Of a stretch of 64,000 bases of DNA, positions 32,818-45,675 are shown in pieces (position 1 is the first letter of the stretch; each line of letters begins with the position of its first letter). Location of the stretch: assembly GCA_019916065.1 (NCBI GenBank), contig CM034234.1, positions 2,428,963 to 2,492,962 of the forward strand, written 5' to 3'. A model generated the notes under the pieces. That model saw only the letters and a list, made by a program, of their open reading frames with translations. It was not told the DNA's origin and ran no database searches. A program made the translations under genes and the position numbers. The stretch comes from Vitellaria paradoxa (Eukaryota; Streptophyta; Magnoliopsida; Ericales; Sapotaceae).

Positions 32818-35150
32818 TATCACTAGTAGAGCTTATTTTTGCCGAGAACATGAACCGAGCAGACATTGTCCAACGACCTCGGCCCAGACATCAGTAACAC
32901 ACACTTCTTGTGGTGAGTTCTTTTTACTAATATAGACGCACGAGAAAAGCCACATGTCCAACCTTTAAACAATTCAAATGGTGACAAAATTTTGACTAAT
33001 TATTTGTTTAAATATTGTACATTATATACCTACGCACGGATGTCTTAATCCACTAGCATCGGTCATGGTGTGGTCCAAAGTTTTTTGTGGAGTTGCTCAC
33101 TTTGACTTAGTTCGGGTGGTAAAATACGTGCTTTTTTTTTTTCTTTTTTTAGGTAGTTATTATTATTTTTTTTTTATGTTTGGGAAGGAGAAAAAAGTGA
33201 TTTTTTTTTGGTTAACTTTTTAATTTTTATTAATTTAATATTTACCTTTAAAAATTTTAAAAAAATTAAAATTTAATAGGGTAAATTTAATCATTTTATA
33301 AATAAGTAAATAAGTCATTTAGTCCAAAGTCATTTAGTCCAAGGTTCCCAAACGAATTCTTAATGTTCTGTCGACTTAGATTAAATTTGTCAACTCGGAC
33401 TGAATCAACTCTCTCTCTCTCTCTTTAAATTAAAAAACACATTGCTGAAAGATGTGCTTTCTTTCTACACAATGCAAATGGGGAATTTAATTTGATAGTG
33501 GCGGTTTCCATAGGAAGGCAGAGAAAAAGAACATGTAAGTTCTTTTTTTTTTTTGGGGGGGGAGGGGGGGAAGGTAAGATAGCTCTTTGGTGTCAACTCA
33601 TGGTTTCTTGCGTTGTTTATCCTCCGTGGACCACTATATGGTTCTCAACAATTCTCAAAATGTGTTTGTAGGAATATATTATGGGTGTGTTTAGAGTTGT
33701 ATAAAATCGTAAAAATTAATGTCTCGTATTTTGTGCAGTGAGTGAAAAATTTAAATTTATTATCTCGTAATTCATATTTGTAGAGATTTATAGAGTTTTG
33801 TAGTGTTTTATTTTAACTCCAACCGAGCCCTATGTTATTACTTTCTAAAATTGGAGTCCCTGGGTTACTATATATGGGAGCAATTCAATTCTGTTAAAAA
33901 TTACTATGTGTATTTCAATAAATAAATAAAATTTTTAAGGAATTTATCAGAGAAGTGACATTGTAATTGAATCCCTAATCCTCCATCGGCTATTATGACA
34001 CAAATATTGGTTGTGACAAAAAAAAAATTACATCTAATTTCGTTAAATTTTGTGAAAATTTATAACAAATTTGATAGAGGGGTGACACTAAAATAAAATG
34101 AGACAAAATAACATAATTATTAATTTCGAAATGAAAGTTAGGGTACAAATATAACGAGTACCAGTGTATTTTAGTCAATAAAAAAAAAGAGTTATTTTCT
34201 ATACTTAATTTGATTTCACCCAATAAAAAATAAGAGTTATTTTACTATACTTAATTTGATTGCAACAATTTTGAGCCGAAGTTCAAATTTGATCAAGGGC
34301 TCATTAATTTCAGTTGTTGCGTGGTCACATCCAATATCTCTCGCATACATGGATGCATGCACATAAATACAGACGTGGTATTTAACGCTCCTTTTGTTTC
34401 ATTGTGATATGTTTTTTCAAAACATAATCTTTTTCATATTTCAGAAGAAGATTTTACATTCTATTCTTTTAACTAACTTTTATTTAAATTAATATATTAT
34501 ATACTTCAAATCTCACAGCAAATGACATGTTATATATGAAATTCCAACGTAGTTATTATTTAATGAAAAAAAAATTGTTAAGTTAAAAATTCACAAGTGT
34601 TCGACTTTTTAAGAAAATAGAATCCCTTTTGCTTAAAAAGTTGAAAAACACTAATTTTGAAGTTCTTGTCAATTTTTATATTTATAATATATTATATTAC
34701 ATTCTCGCACAGCTGCATGGTTGGCACCTTGTGCACAGTAAGGCAAGTCGAAAGGTTTTTCGAACATGATCTAAATCCATGCGTGTAACAGGGATATCTC
34801 AAGATCAACTGCCTCCATTTATAACTGTGTTATCTATTATCTGCCTATGCCGATGTCAGCTTTACCTTCTTTGATGGTCCGGGACAAAGGTCACAAAGAG
34901 AACCATTCTCCATGTTGCTTGACACTGATTAAATCAACCTACACAGCATTCAGATTCCTTCATTCTTCTTGACTCTATCGTTTGCAGGTGTAGGCTCTAT
35001 TAAATTTGTTCTTTTCTGAGACTTTGCTTCCACTGTTTACTTGATTCTCAAGGCAAAGTATACCCCTTCGAGACTGTTTATTGAACTGCTCCCATGCTAT
35101 ATATAATCCTGATTTGTACACGAGTGGGGAGCAATAAGGTTGAAGAAGAA
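32818..35150. other. intergenic, one MITE inside
   Basis: Long AT-rich spacer with homopolymer runs (33129-33180, 33541-33572). It contains the MITE at 33684-33830. The last 400 bases before 35151 are less AT-rich and may be the old promoter and leader of NPF copy A. Confidence 0.5.
33684..33830. mobile_element. about 147-bp MITE
   Basis: Ends are GGTGTGTTTAGAGTTG and, reversed, GGGCTCGGTTGGAGTT, with a TAT-containing flank on each side. The body (attaatgtctcgtattttg) matches, reversed, the two units at 21437-21682. Confidence 0.55.
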
Positions 35151-35930
35151 ATGGCCTCCCTTGTGAGGATTACAGGTAATTGAGCTGATCTCTCTGACTT
35201 TTAGATCATGTACCTGAATGTTTCAACCCCTCGTTACTGTATGCAATCATGATTATAAATCCCCGTTGAGTGGATAAATGCATCTTTCTTTATCGTTATT
35301 TGTCAGCTAGTGCTTTTAATAAGATGGGATATACGTACCCACCAAAAAATCTACAAAATTACAATTAGTTTTTATATTTAGTATGAAGCAAGTTTTGTGT
35401 TATCTGTTTAAGCAATTTAAGGGAAAAAAAAAAAAAAACAATGGCAGTGCTGTGGGTTGACTTGTTTGCTGGGCATGCCAGGCGGGTGATGTTGCTGTTG
35501 GTGAATATTTGGAAGCTTTATTTCATAAATGCTACTGGAATTTTAGACTTTTTTTTTTTTTTTATTGGTTTGGGGTGGGTTGGGCGACTCGAGAAGTTGC
35601 GGTAAAGGGTTTGTAATAATCCAAAAGCGACGCTGTTTCACTTAACTTCTCATGTTTGAATATAAATCGATATATTTAAATAGATATTTGACTTTAAAAA
35701 TTTAAGTAAAATAATGTTATTTTAAGAGAAAAAAATATCAAAATAGCATCATTTTAACGTTACTGCAGTGACTAGAGTAATCTCGTACTGCAACCCCCCT
35801 CTCCCGAGGGGGGAGCATGACATCCATAATGCCTATAGGATTTGCCTTCTTTGTGGATACTTTGATGGGAAATTATGCAATGCTGCTGTTCTCCAGCATT
35901 GCCTAAAAACTTGGCTCACCTTGTCAAATT
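35151..35930 (+). pseudogene. 5' fragment of an NRT1/PTR (NPF) transporter gene, copy A
   Basis: Exon 1 (35151-35175) encodes MASLVRIT and ends at a GT donor, exactly as in copies B and C. Exon 2 starts at 35458 after the same atggcag acceptor and is readable as VLWVDLFAGHARRVMLLL... up to about 35560. It is then interrupted by about 230 bp of foreign DNA and resumes at about 35812-35930 with MPIGFAFFVDTLMGNYAMLL-like sequence. The end of exon 2 and all later exons are missing. Instead a GPAT exon fossil begins 360 bp downstream. Clearly non-functional. Divergence from B and C is higher than between B and C, so it is the older duplicate. Confidence 0.82.
35585..35812. mobile_element. MITE-like insertion in NPF copy A exon 2
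   Basis: Homology to copy B exon 2 stops near 35580 and resumes near 35815. The intervening ends are weakly inverted (gttgcggtaa on the left; ttactgcag and tactgcaac on the right) and the C/G palindrome ccccctctcccgagggggg lies at the right edge. Boundaries are approximate. Confidence 0.4.
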
Positions 35931-36442
35931 TTAACTGGATTTGTATTTCACAAGTCAAAATTAGTTGTAAGAAATCTTTTTTTTCAAATAGATACATAAA
36001 AGTACATTATTATTTATTATAGGTTAAAATAAAAAGTTAATTTTATGTTTTAAAAAGACTTAATTAATTCGTCAATACTTTTTTAAATAGTATTTTTTTG
36101 ACTACCACATATACGACACTGTGTTACACGTATTACATAAATCTATTAAAATTTAATTTTTTTTTATCAATTTTGTATTTTAATTTCAATTACAAAAGAG
36201 TTAAGTTTCCAAAAAGAAGAAAGTAAAGCACTTTCCGTTCTAACTACAAAAGGTCTAGCGTAATTTCTCCCCTGCATATTTACCTTCGCAGGAAGGCAAC
36301 ATGGTGCCAAGAGCCAAATGTAAGCCATTACCAAGAAACACGCTCCGAAGTCCAGTCAATTTCTGACGAGGGCCGTTCAGTTCAAAGACCCACACCTCGT
36401 ACAGCTGCTTCTGATCTTGAGGATGCCCATGGGTTTCAAGAG

Positions 36443-36681
36443 GTTGCAGACAAAATTTATTGTCGAGACTGTAATAAAAAATTAAAGGTTGAAATTTATT
36501 TATATTTAATTTAATAGTTTTAGTTTAATTTAATTAAAATTATTTTTAAAAAATAAAAATATTGTGTAGTTGATCACAATCAATATAAATATAAAAAATT
36601 ATATATAATTAAAATATAAATAAATCTCAATTTTTAAATTTTTTTATTACAACTACTGCGATAAATTTTTTTTACTGCAGG
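36443..36681. mobile_element. about 239-bp MITE within the GPAT fossil
   Basis: Inverted ends of about 38 bp: left tgcagacaaaatttattgtc then gagactgtaataaaa; right, reversed, tgcagtaaaaaaaatttatc then gcagtagttgtaataaa. The core is AT-rich. Flanks share ggt(t), so the target duplicate is short or lost. GPAT-like sequence lies on both sides, and the LxMPxG codons appear on both sides. Confidence 0.65.
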
Positions 36682-36830
36682 TTACTGGGACCGATGCCAT
36701 TGGCTATCATCCTGTCTGTCACAAGGGTCTTTAATTGTCCTTATCCCGATGCCTGAGTACACCAATATAATGCTCGGAATCAAAGTAATTGTCAAGGGTA
36801 CCCCTCCCAACTAAAAGCCGGGTGGTTTCC

Positions 36831-37075
36831 GACTTCAAGGAGTTACGATGAAAAAATCTACCTTAGAAAATACAGTAACAAATAATGATACGTGATATCT
36901 GATATTTTATATTAATTATGTTTCAATTAAATTTTTAAAATTTTTATTTTTATTTTAAAAATAAATTTAATAAAAATAAATTAAAACCATTAAACTAAAT
37001 ACAAAAAAATTTCAACTTTAAAAATTCACCATAAACTCACGTAGTGAATTTTTTGATTGTAATCTCCTTGGACCC
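36831..37075. mobile_element. 245-bp Mutator-like MITE with 9-bp target duplication
   Basis: The GPAT-derived nonamer GTGGTTTCC stands at 36822-36830 and again at 37076-37084, directly on both sides. The inverted ends are gacttcaaggagttac and, reversed, gggtccaaggagattac. Nine-base duplications are the hallmark of Mutator-like elements. The intact GPAT gene has this site once (ggtgtcc in LFVCNH context), so it is an empty-site control. Confidence 0.82.
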
Positions 37076-39095
37076 GTGGTTTCCTCTTTCTTTGCAACCA
37101 CAGCCAACAAATAGGTATCAGGTTATCAACACGTGTCACATGTAACAATTAGACACTAATGCCTTTTAATTTTAAGTTTTCGTATTAACCTATACCATTA
37201 CAATAAGATAGCATTAATATTTCTTAACCATTTAGAATAGAAAAAGGTGTATAAGTAATTTTCAAATTTTTTAAAATTATTTTAGTTATTTTATTCTTTA
37301 TTTTCTTTTGTTTTCCTTAAATATTTTTTTAACTAACTATTACTTTTATAATTTTTTTTTCTTTTAATTATTTAACATCTCCACATTTTAAGCATTAATT
37401 TTTTATTTTTTGAGGTTACGCCTAAGAACTACATATACGAATTTGGAAATTTAAAAAATAAATGAGAATATGAATACAACAGGAATATGATTAAACAAAA
37501 TCAGATCTTATATATTTTTTATTAATTATATATATTAATATAATATATACAATAAAACTAATATAATACATAATTTAATGCACAAAACATAAAAAATATA
37601 AAATATAGGGTTTTGTAATTTTAAAAGTTTCAATTATTCAAAACTAAGTTTGTTTTAATTATTCATTAAAAAAAATGTGATAAATAACAAGGCATGCCAT
37701 AAAATGAGTTTGGCACATATTTTTAAGAGTATTTGAGAAATATATGTACCAGATACGAATAACATATCTATTTTAAAGTATTTATGCTTTATAAAATGTC
37801 ACCTACTTATAAAAGCTCGTGCTATACAATTAAATTCTTTACGAAAAATGGGAGCCAGAATTATTCTGCTCTTTTATAAATTAATCACTTTAAACTATAA
37901 AACGCCTCTACTACACAAATATCATTAAGACGTTATTCCGAACAAATTTTATGATAAAAAAAAATCTGGAAAATTTTTCAAATCCTGGGAATTGTGGATT
38001 CCAATGTCTGAAACCAAGTCGATCCAAAAATGCCCCAGTCAATCAATACCGCAAGCCCTGTTCTACATGGGTTTAATTAGTTAGCCCTTTGGTTGGGCCC
38101 AAATTATCAAAATGAAGGAAAAATTATAAATATTTAACTACTTTTATTAATTTTTATAATTTTTATTTTTCATGTATTTATTTTTAAAATTTAAATGTTA
38201 CAATTTTTACAAAAAAAAGTTATAAAAATGTGTAAAAAATTATCTCTTTTTTTCACTTTTTTTAATAGTTGTTATCTTTTCGTATTATTTTTTAACTAAA
38301 ACTGTTGTTACGACTTATTTACATTGTTTCAAACAATTATTTTAATTACTTTTGATTAATTTTCTAAATACAAAAAAATAATTAATATTCCTCACTTTTA
38401 ACCGCCCTGACAGCTCCTTAAACTATTGTTCGGCAGCGAGGATAAAACAGAGTTAGTTTAGTCATATATGTGCTTAACGAATCGGCCCATTGAATATTAA
38501 AAATATATATATATTTATTGACTCCAAGTCAACGGTCTTTCTTCAGATCGATAATTGCATATGACAAAAAAGATACAAGAAGACGCGCAAGCAGCTGGTT
38601 GGGAGGTTTCTTGGAAGTCTCTTACCAGGAAGAAAGCAATTTCTTTGAATTTGTTTGGCAGCTCAAAATGTAAAGAGTCATCTTTAACCAATTGGCCAAC
38701 ATTACTACTTGTCTCTTTTCTCCTAGCAATTTCAGTTCTGCAGTGCGTAGCAGCTTGATCTCCTTCCCCCACATCTCAGGAGCGCAAAGCCCTTTCCTCT
38801 CTATTTGATCTCTCACTCTCTATCTGCGTGTGGAAGATTAGTTCACTGGGCTATTTGTGGAGGTAAGACTATTGCTCTTGGTTGATTGTTGCCTTCAAGC
38901 ATATTATTCAGGGTTGTTTCAAGTTTATGTCTCTGTTTATGCAAATGAAAGGCTCAATTTTTTTTTTTTTTTTACCTTTAAATTGCTATAGTCAATTTGA
39001 GGCAAAGTATCATTCTAGACTTCTCCTCGTTGTGTTCATATTTTTTCGGAAAATCCGCTTTTGCAGAATCTAAAAGCAAGGAGGTCGAAACAGAA

Positions 39096-40051
39096 ATGGC
39101 AACTTTGGTGAGGATTACAGGTAATTGAGCTGATCTGTTACTTCAGATCAAGTATATAGCTTTGTTTGATGCATAGCCTCATATTGCTGTCTTGACTAAA
39201 GTCTTCCTCACTAATTTCCCTTTTAAGGTCCCCCCCTCTTCCAGATACCCATTAAAGCTTAAAATTTCCAAACCACAATTAATTACAAATAAGTCTTTGT
39301 TTATTTGTAATAATTATGGTCCACTCCTTCAAAAAATAGCAAATAGGTATTTTTTTTTTTTTCCTAATCTAGTGTGAACGATTTGTGAGTTTTTTTTGCC
39401 CTCACACCCATTATCTCAAGTTTCGAACTAATCCGTTGACATAAATAGTTCATATATAGGGAAAATTGAGTTATTTGGGCCCTGGAGGATTGTAGGGTGA
39501 GCTGCTATTTTTCGTATATGAGATATCAATTCTAGTCATTGTGGACGTATCTGCCCAATTGACACATATGAAGGAATCAATGTCGGACTTATTGAATCTT
39601 TATCAATTCATGCGAGGATTGGTCAACCGGATTTGTAGAAAGCCCGTTTTATGAAATTTCCAGTATTATGTGTTTAAGCTGTAATTTACCTTTTTCTTTT
39701 TTTTTTTTTCTTTCCTAAACAATGGCAGTGCTGATATGGGCTGATATCTTAGCTGGGTATGCTATGTGGGTGATGATGACATACTTAACAAATGTTTGGG
39801 GGCTTGGTATCACGCACGCTGCTGGAATAATAAACATTTGGTGGGGCATTGCTTCGATACTACCAATAGGCTTTGCCTTCCTTGTGGATACTTTCATGGG
39901 AGACTATGAAGTGCTGTTAATCTCCAGCATTGCCTACAGTGTTGTGAGTACCGGCTTACCTTTAACTCCCTATTTAATTTGTTACTTTCTTATTTCTGAT
40001 GTTGGTGTTGCTTTGAGTCAAACTATTAGTTACTGTTCTTTATTTGTTGCA

Positions 40052-40084
<33 letters not shown>

Positions 40085-42275
40085 TTGGACAAATTTCCAT
40101 GTACACACGGAGAAACTACCATGGATAAGGTGGTTTGGCAAAATATATAATGGAGACCGATAGATGTGTCAATTATAAGCGGTGATAGTAATTGGTCGTA
40201 ATTCTAGGGGGCGGGTAGACCAAAACTAACATGAGTAGAAATGATATTGAAGAACATTGACCCATCTGGTCTAACAGAAGAAATTACCTTTAACCGAGCA
40301 GAATTGGAAAAAAAAAAAAATCCATGTCTCCCATTGAATTAAGGAAAAATAAGTTGAGTATATAGAAACTAAGATGGTTCCTGTCCTGTCCTAAACTAAG
40401 GCTAAAAATTGGGTCATAAGGGTCCAAAAATATTAAAAGGATCTACACGTCCCAAGTGATTCATAAATCCATGTCATCTACCAAGAGCAGTTGGTCAATG
40501 CAGAGCCAGCGAGTTGGAAGCCAATATTACATCGTAGATTAAGTTGGGGAAAGCTTAAATCTTGGGATTGTTTGCATTCAAGATTGATTGCTTTTAAATC
40601 TGAAACATTTCTCTTAGAAGAAAATGACTTGATTTGGGCAGGGGTTGGGCTTTCTATCTTTGTCGACACCACCTGTCCTTTCCAATTCCACGGGGACGTG
40701 CAGTAAATACCGACCAGAATGCATAGGTGACACGCAAAAGGCCCTCTTCTACACTGCATTAGCTTTAATTGCTGTGGGAGTATCCGGTCACAGAGTCTCT
40801 CTGAAATCGTTTCTTGAGCAACAAAACTTAGCTGCCAGTACAGAGAATGATCCAGGTTCAGATCGAAAAATTCCCTTTCGAATATAGGAATCATTAGTGT
40901 GGTTCTCGTACCCATAATTGGAGGTTTTGCACTTCCATATATAAAGCCATGGTCTATTAGGTTTGGAATTCCAGCAATATGTACCTTGGTGGCAACACTT
41001 CTGTTCTGGAGTGGATCATTCTGGTGGGGATCATATTCAAAGAAGCCTGGTGAGCGGCAGGGGAGTCCATTAACAACTGCGGTAAGAGTCTTTGCAGCCT
41101 CTGTTTGCAAGATTGGCCAAAAACTTCCAAGCGATCCTAATCAGCTATACAATGAAGATGGCAAGGCAAATTCAACGCTGCCTCACACCCGTGGCCTCAG
41201 GTTTCAATTCTCATTTTCCTGTCAACTTTATTGTGGTCTAAAGTCTCACTTAAACATTCATTGACATGTCAACACTCAATACTCACAATTACTCTGCATG
41301 ATTATAAACTTCATTTTATTCGGAAGTGTTTATATTATTGATGAATTTCTTCATCATTGTATATAATTTTGGAAGTGCAGGTGCTTAGACAAGGCAGCGA
41401 TCATATCGGATGCCAAAACTCAAGAAGAGCAAGAGAAAAATAGATGGAAACTCTGTAGCGTTGCAGAAGTAGAAGAAACCAAAATTGGTATTCGGATAAT
41501 CCCAATGTGGGTGACTTTCATTGTCATTGGGACAGTTAGTTCCATTGGAAACACTTTCTTTCTCGAGCAAGCAAATCGCATGGATCGCAGGGTTGGGAGT
41601 CTGAAGGTCCCTCTTCCCATCCTTCTAATGTTCTTCGACTTTTCAAAGTCAGAGTCTGTTAAATTATACTTCATTTCACAAATTGGTTGAATCGATTGGA
41701 ATTAAAAAAATTTGCTCCCCCCATTGGAATTGCATTAGCAATGATATTCTCAATACTAAGTTGCATTGCTGCAGCAAAAGTGGAAACTCGAAGGCTGGAT
41801 GTGATTAGGGGGCATGGTTTGCTTGACAAGCCTGAAGCAAGAATCCCAATGACTATATTTTCGTTGGTTCCACAGTTTCTCCTTCTAGGGGCCCTGGATG
41901 GAATTTCTGAATATAGCATCATGAATTTCTTCAAAGATCAAGCTCCTCCGTCAATGACAAACTACCTTAAGTTTTTCACTGATGGAGTCCGTGGTTTAGG
42001 AATCATGGCAGTGTTCTTTCTGTGTATGTGGTGGGGAAGGTCAGCGAGAGCGGAGGGAGACCAAATTGGTTCCAAAAGACCTTAAATAAGAGTCGCTTGG
42101 ATAATTACTATTGGACGCTAGCCGCATTGAGTTCTGTTAATCTTTTGCTTTACATTTGGTGTCATGTTTCTATCCCTACAGGGAACCTGCAACAGTTGGT
42201 GATGAGGAAGCTCCAGACGTTGATGGATCCAATGCGCCCTATGATGAAAATTCACGCGTCTGCTGCTGCTGTTAG
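39096..42275 (+). pseudogene. NRT1/PTR family (NPF) transporter, copy B, disrupted
   Basis: Exons 39096-39120, 39729-39943, 40642-41200 and 41381-42275 have GT-AG borders and correct phases. They encode a twelve-helix proton-coupled peptide/nitrate-type transporter with the family blocks GLGFLSLSTPPVL, PECIGDTQKALFYTALALIA, GFALPYIKPWSI and ALDGISEY. The first helix lacks the usual ExxER motif (it reads ADILAGYAMWV). Exon 3 carries a one-base deletion relative to copy C at about 40880, producing a TAG at 40885-40887. Further one-base losses occur near 41671, 42007 and 42157. Four lesions make a product very unlikely. The original stop is at 42273-42275 after a Cys-rich tail. Subfamily not assigned. 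Confidence 0.88.
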
Positions 42276-42540
42276 GTAGTTGGCCTTGATTTTTTTTTTT
42301 TTTTCCTTTTAAATAGTGTGTGCAGTTTGTTCATTGTTGTTATGATGTTTTAGTAAAACTCGTCAAAGAAATTTTTGTTATATGAACCAAGCCAGGGATG
42401 AGGTGGGTTGACATCAAAAGCAACTGGAAGTTCAAACTTTGATTATTTCAAGTTGTTTATCCTCCCGATATTATTATTTCCACGCTGGTAACTGCTACAG
42501 TAGGAATATGTTTGCCCAAGTGAACCGTAAACCTATATAG

Positions 42541-42675
42541 GCACCGTTTGATTTGCCAATAAACAACAAAAAAAACTCTATAAACTTCTGTTAATTTTGT
42601 ATCACTTCAATTTTTTTTACTATACGCATTACGAACTTTCAATTTATTTTAATTTTTTCACTCTAAACAGACGCA
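42541..42675. mobile_element. 135-bp Tourist-like MITE (8308 family), only in unit 1
   Basis: It starts gcaccgtttgatttgc after TAG and ends cagacgca before TAA (42676-42678). The body has tacgcattacgaactttcaat. Unit 2 has the empty site at about 48900 (aaatctacatgataaatg), so the insertion followed the duplication or was lost from unit 2. Confidence 0.72.
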
Positions 42676-42859
42676 TAATAAATGAGAAGGTCATTGACAA
42701 AGATTTTCTGGTTAGTATGCCAGATAATAAAACACAATAGATTATTTCAAATGATTGTAGTGTAACACTTCCATGAATAATGATTTTTGTATTAGTAAAG
42801 TGAAAAATTATCTGTGAAAAATTATCTGTGAAGGAGACGACTGATCATTTTTATGTCTT

Positions 42860-43120
42860 ATTAAATTTAATTAATTTTTAAAAAAATAAAATTAAATATT
42901 TATTAAAATAAGATGTTAATAATTATAAATAAAAATATATTTTCAAGCGTAGTTTTAGTTTTCATTTCAAAAAAACAAATGACAACAAAAACAAAAAATA
43001 AAAAACGTAAACAGATAAACAAAACACAAAAAAAAAAAAAAAAATGACAACAAAAAACAAAAAATATAAAACGTTAACCGGTAAACAAAATAAAAAATGA
43101 TAATGTTACCAAACAAGTCC
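42860..43120. mobile_element. truncated copy of the AT-rich Tourist-like element
   Basis: Only the right end is kept: aatgttaccaaacaagtcc followed by TAA, preceded by aaacaaaaaa repeats as in the right ends at 15080 and 31350. It lies at the junction between the two duplication units. Confidence 0.5.
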
Positions 43121-45070
43121 TAAATGTTCATTTTGAAAGATTATAAAAATGATTAGTTTGGACATATTAATAGTGTATTCAAGGAGGACGTTTCAAATTT
43201 TTATTTTAAAAATTAATAGAGTATTATTTTAATAAGTATTCAATATGTGTCACGTTTAACAAATTGCACACAAAAATCTTTCTTTCATTAATATTCCTCA
43301 ACCATTAAAATTGAAAGTGGTGTATAAGTAATTTTTTGTTTTTTTTTAAATTATTTAAGTTATTTACTCTTTCATTTTCTTTTGTTTTCCTCAAATGTTT
43401 CTTTCACTTCCATTATTTTTATAATTTTTTTATTTTCTTAATTTAAATGTCCCTTAATTATTTGCTATTTACTTAAATTCATATCCTTTAATTAATCACA
43501 ATTTATTATTGGAGATAATTTTTTTGTATTTTATTTAAAATAAATTAATAAAAATTACACATACATAATTAATGGTTACACTCGCTTCTAATTATCTAAT
43601 GTGTCCACAACGTAATAATTAATTTTTATTTATTATTTATTTTTTTATGTAGTGCTTAAGAAGCACATATATGAATACGAAAATTTTAGAAAAAAAAATA
43701 AGAATCTGGACACAATAGAGATATGATTAAAAAATATTAAATCTTTTGTAACATTATTAGCTACATATAAGAATATAATATATAATACACAAAATATAAC
43801 AAAATATAAAATATAGGATTTTGCAATTTTAAAGGTTGATTATTCAAATCAAGTTTTATTTTAATCATATATTTAAAAGAAATATGATAAGATAATAAGA
43901 CACATCATATAATGTATTTGACATAGGTTTGCGATACGTATCAAACACAAATAATGCACTCCTTTTAAAGTATTTGAATTTCATAAGATAACGCTTGTTG
44001 ATAAAAATTGGCTATACAATTAAATTCTTTATGAGAAAAGAGTTTTAGGATTAAACGAATCTTTTATAGATTAATAACTTTAAATAATAAAATATTTTTA
44101 TTATAAGAATATTATTAACACATTATTTTGAAAAAAAAATCTGATGATAAAAAATTAAATTATGGGGATTCCAATGTCTGAAACCACGTTGATAGTAAAA
44201 TGCCACAGGCCCTTTCCTACATGGCCTAAATTAGTTAAACTATTGTTTGACAGCTAGGATAAAACACAGTTGGTTTCGTTGAAGAGAATGTGCTTAACAA
44301 ATGGGCCTAACGAATGTTTGAAAAAAAAAAAAGTTTATTGACTCCAAGTCAATGGTCTTTCTTCTCATCGATAATTGCATATTTGATGCTAGAAGTTGTG
44401 AAAGCAGCTGGCAGGGAGGTTTCTTTGAAAATTGAAATCTCTTACGGTCTTACCAGGATTAAAGCATTTTCTTTTAATTTGGCTGGCAGCTCAAAGTGTC
44501 ACAGCGTCTTTAACGATGTATTCTATCAGTACTGCAGAGTGTAGCAGGTTAAGCTCCTTTCCCCATATCTCAGGAGCACAAAGTTCTTTCCTCTCTATTT
44601 GATCTCTCTCTTATCTGCGCGTGGAAGATTAGTTCACTGGGCTATTTGTGGAGGTAAGACTATTGCTCTTGGTTGATTGTTGGTTTCAAGCAAATTATTC
44701 AGAGTTCTTTCGCGTTTACATCTCTGCTTACGCAAATGAAAGGCTCACAAAGTAGCGTTCTAGGCTTCCCCTTGTTTTGTTCATATTCTTTCAAAATCTG
44801 CTTTTGCAGAAACTAAAAGCAGCAAGGTCGAAGCAGAAATGGCAACTTTTGTGAGGATTTCAGGTAATTGAGCTGATCTGTTACTTTAGGTTAAGTATAT
44901 AGAGCTTTGTTTGACGCATAGCCTCATATAATTGCTGCCTTGACAAAAAGTCTTCTAACTAATTTCCCTTTTGAGCTCCCCCCCCCCCCCCTCTTCCAGC
45001 TACCCAGATACCCATTAAAGCTTAATATTTCAAAACCCCAATTAATTGCAAATAGGTCTTTTGTTTATTT

Positions 45071-45236
45071 GCAATTGGGGAGTTTAGTTGGTTAAAACTA
45101 ACAAAAAAAACTCACCAACTTTTACCAACTTTTTATATTTTTTTCTTATTAAATTTTATCACATATCACTTTTACATCAAATTTTAATACTTTTATTATA
45201 CTTTTTAGCTATTTTTTTTTCCATCCAAACACTCCA
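45071..45236. mobile_element. MITE in intron 1 of NPF copy C
   Basis: It begins near gcaattggggagtttagttg and ends ccatccaaacactcc. The core aaattttatcacatatcact is the reverse of the motif in 51538-51668. Copy B lacks it at the corresponding place. Confidence 0.55.
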
Positions 45237-45675
45237 ATATTTGTGGTCCACTTCTTTGAAAAATAGTAAATAGTTTTTTTTTTTTTAAACTAATCTAGTG
45301 TGAACCATTTGTGAGTCTTTCTTCGGCTTACACCCATGATTTCAAGTTTTGAATCCAAGTTATCAAACTAATCCATCGACATAGATTGTTCACGGGGGAA
45401 AATTGAGTTATTTGCACCCTGGAGGATTGCTGGGCGAACTGCTAAGATTTCCATCCTAGTCATTATGGACATATTTGCCCAGTTGACACATATGAATGAA
45501 TTAATGTTAGACTTATTGGATCCTTATCAATTCATGCGAGGATTGGTCATTGGGACTTCCTTATGAAATTTCTGTATCATGTGTTTAAGCTGTAATTTCC
45601 CCTTCTTTTTTTTCCCCAAAACAATGGCAGTGCTGTCAGGGGCTGATATCTTAGCTGGGCATGCTATGTCAATGT

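Larger units (their letters stand above)
36292..37103 (+). pseudogene. fossil of GPAT exon 2, split by two MITEs
   Basis: A splice-acceptor-like cgcag is followed by gaaggcaacatggtgccaag, matching the start of GPAT exon 2 at 18584 (EGYMVPR), and homology continues through the [11 protein letters not shown] and FLWMPIG regions with stops and indels. It is interrupted at about 36443-36681 and 36831-37075 by transposon insertions. It resumes between them (aagggtctttaattgtcctt; caagggtacccctccc) and after them (gtggtttcctctttctttgc, equal to the LFVCNH codons). It covers roughly the first 100 codons of exon 2. No trace of exon 1 or of the acyltransferase core beyond NH. It is a dead partial duplicate of a GPAT6-type gene. 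Confidence 0.85.

Noticed and set aside
38555..38758. Open frame of about 67 codons upstream of NPF copy B
   Set aside because: The matching region of unit 2 (about 44390-44540) does not preserve the frame, and it lies in the shared leader region. Not a gene.
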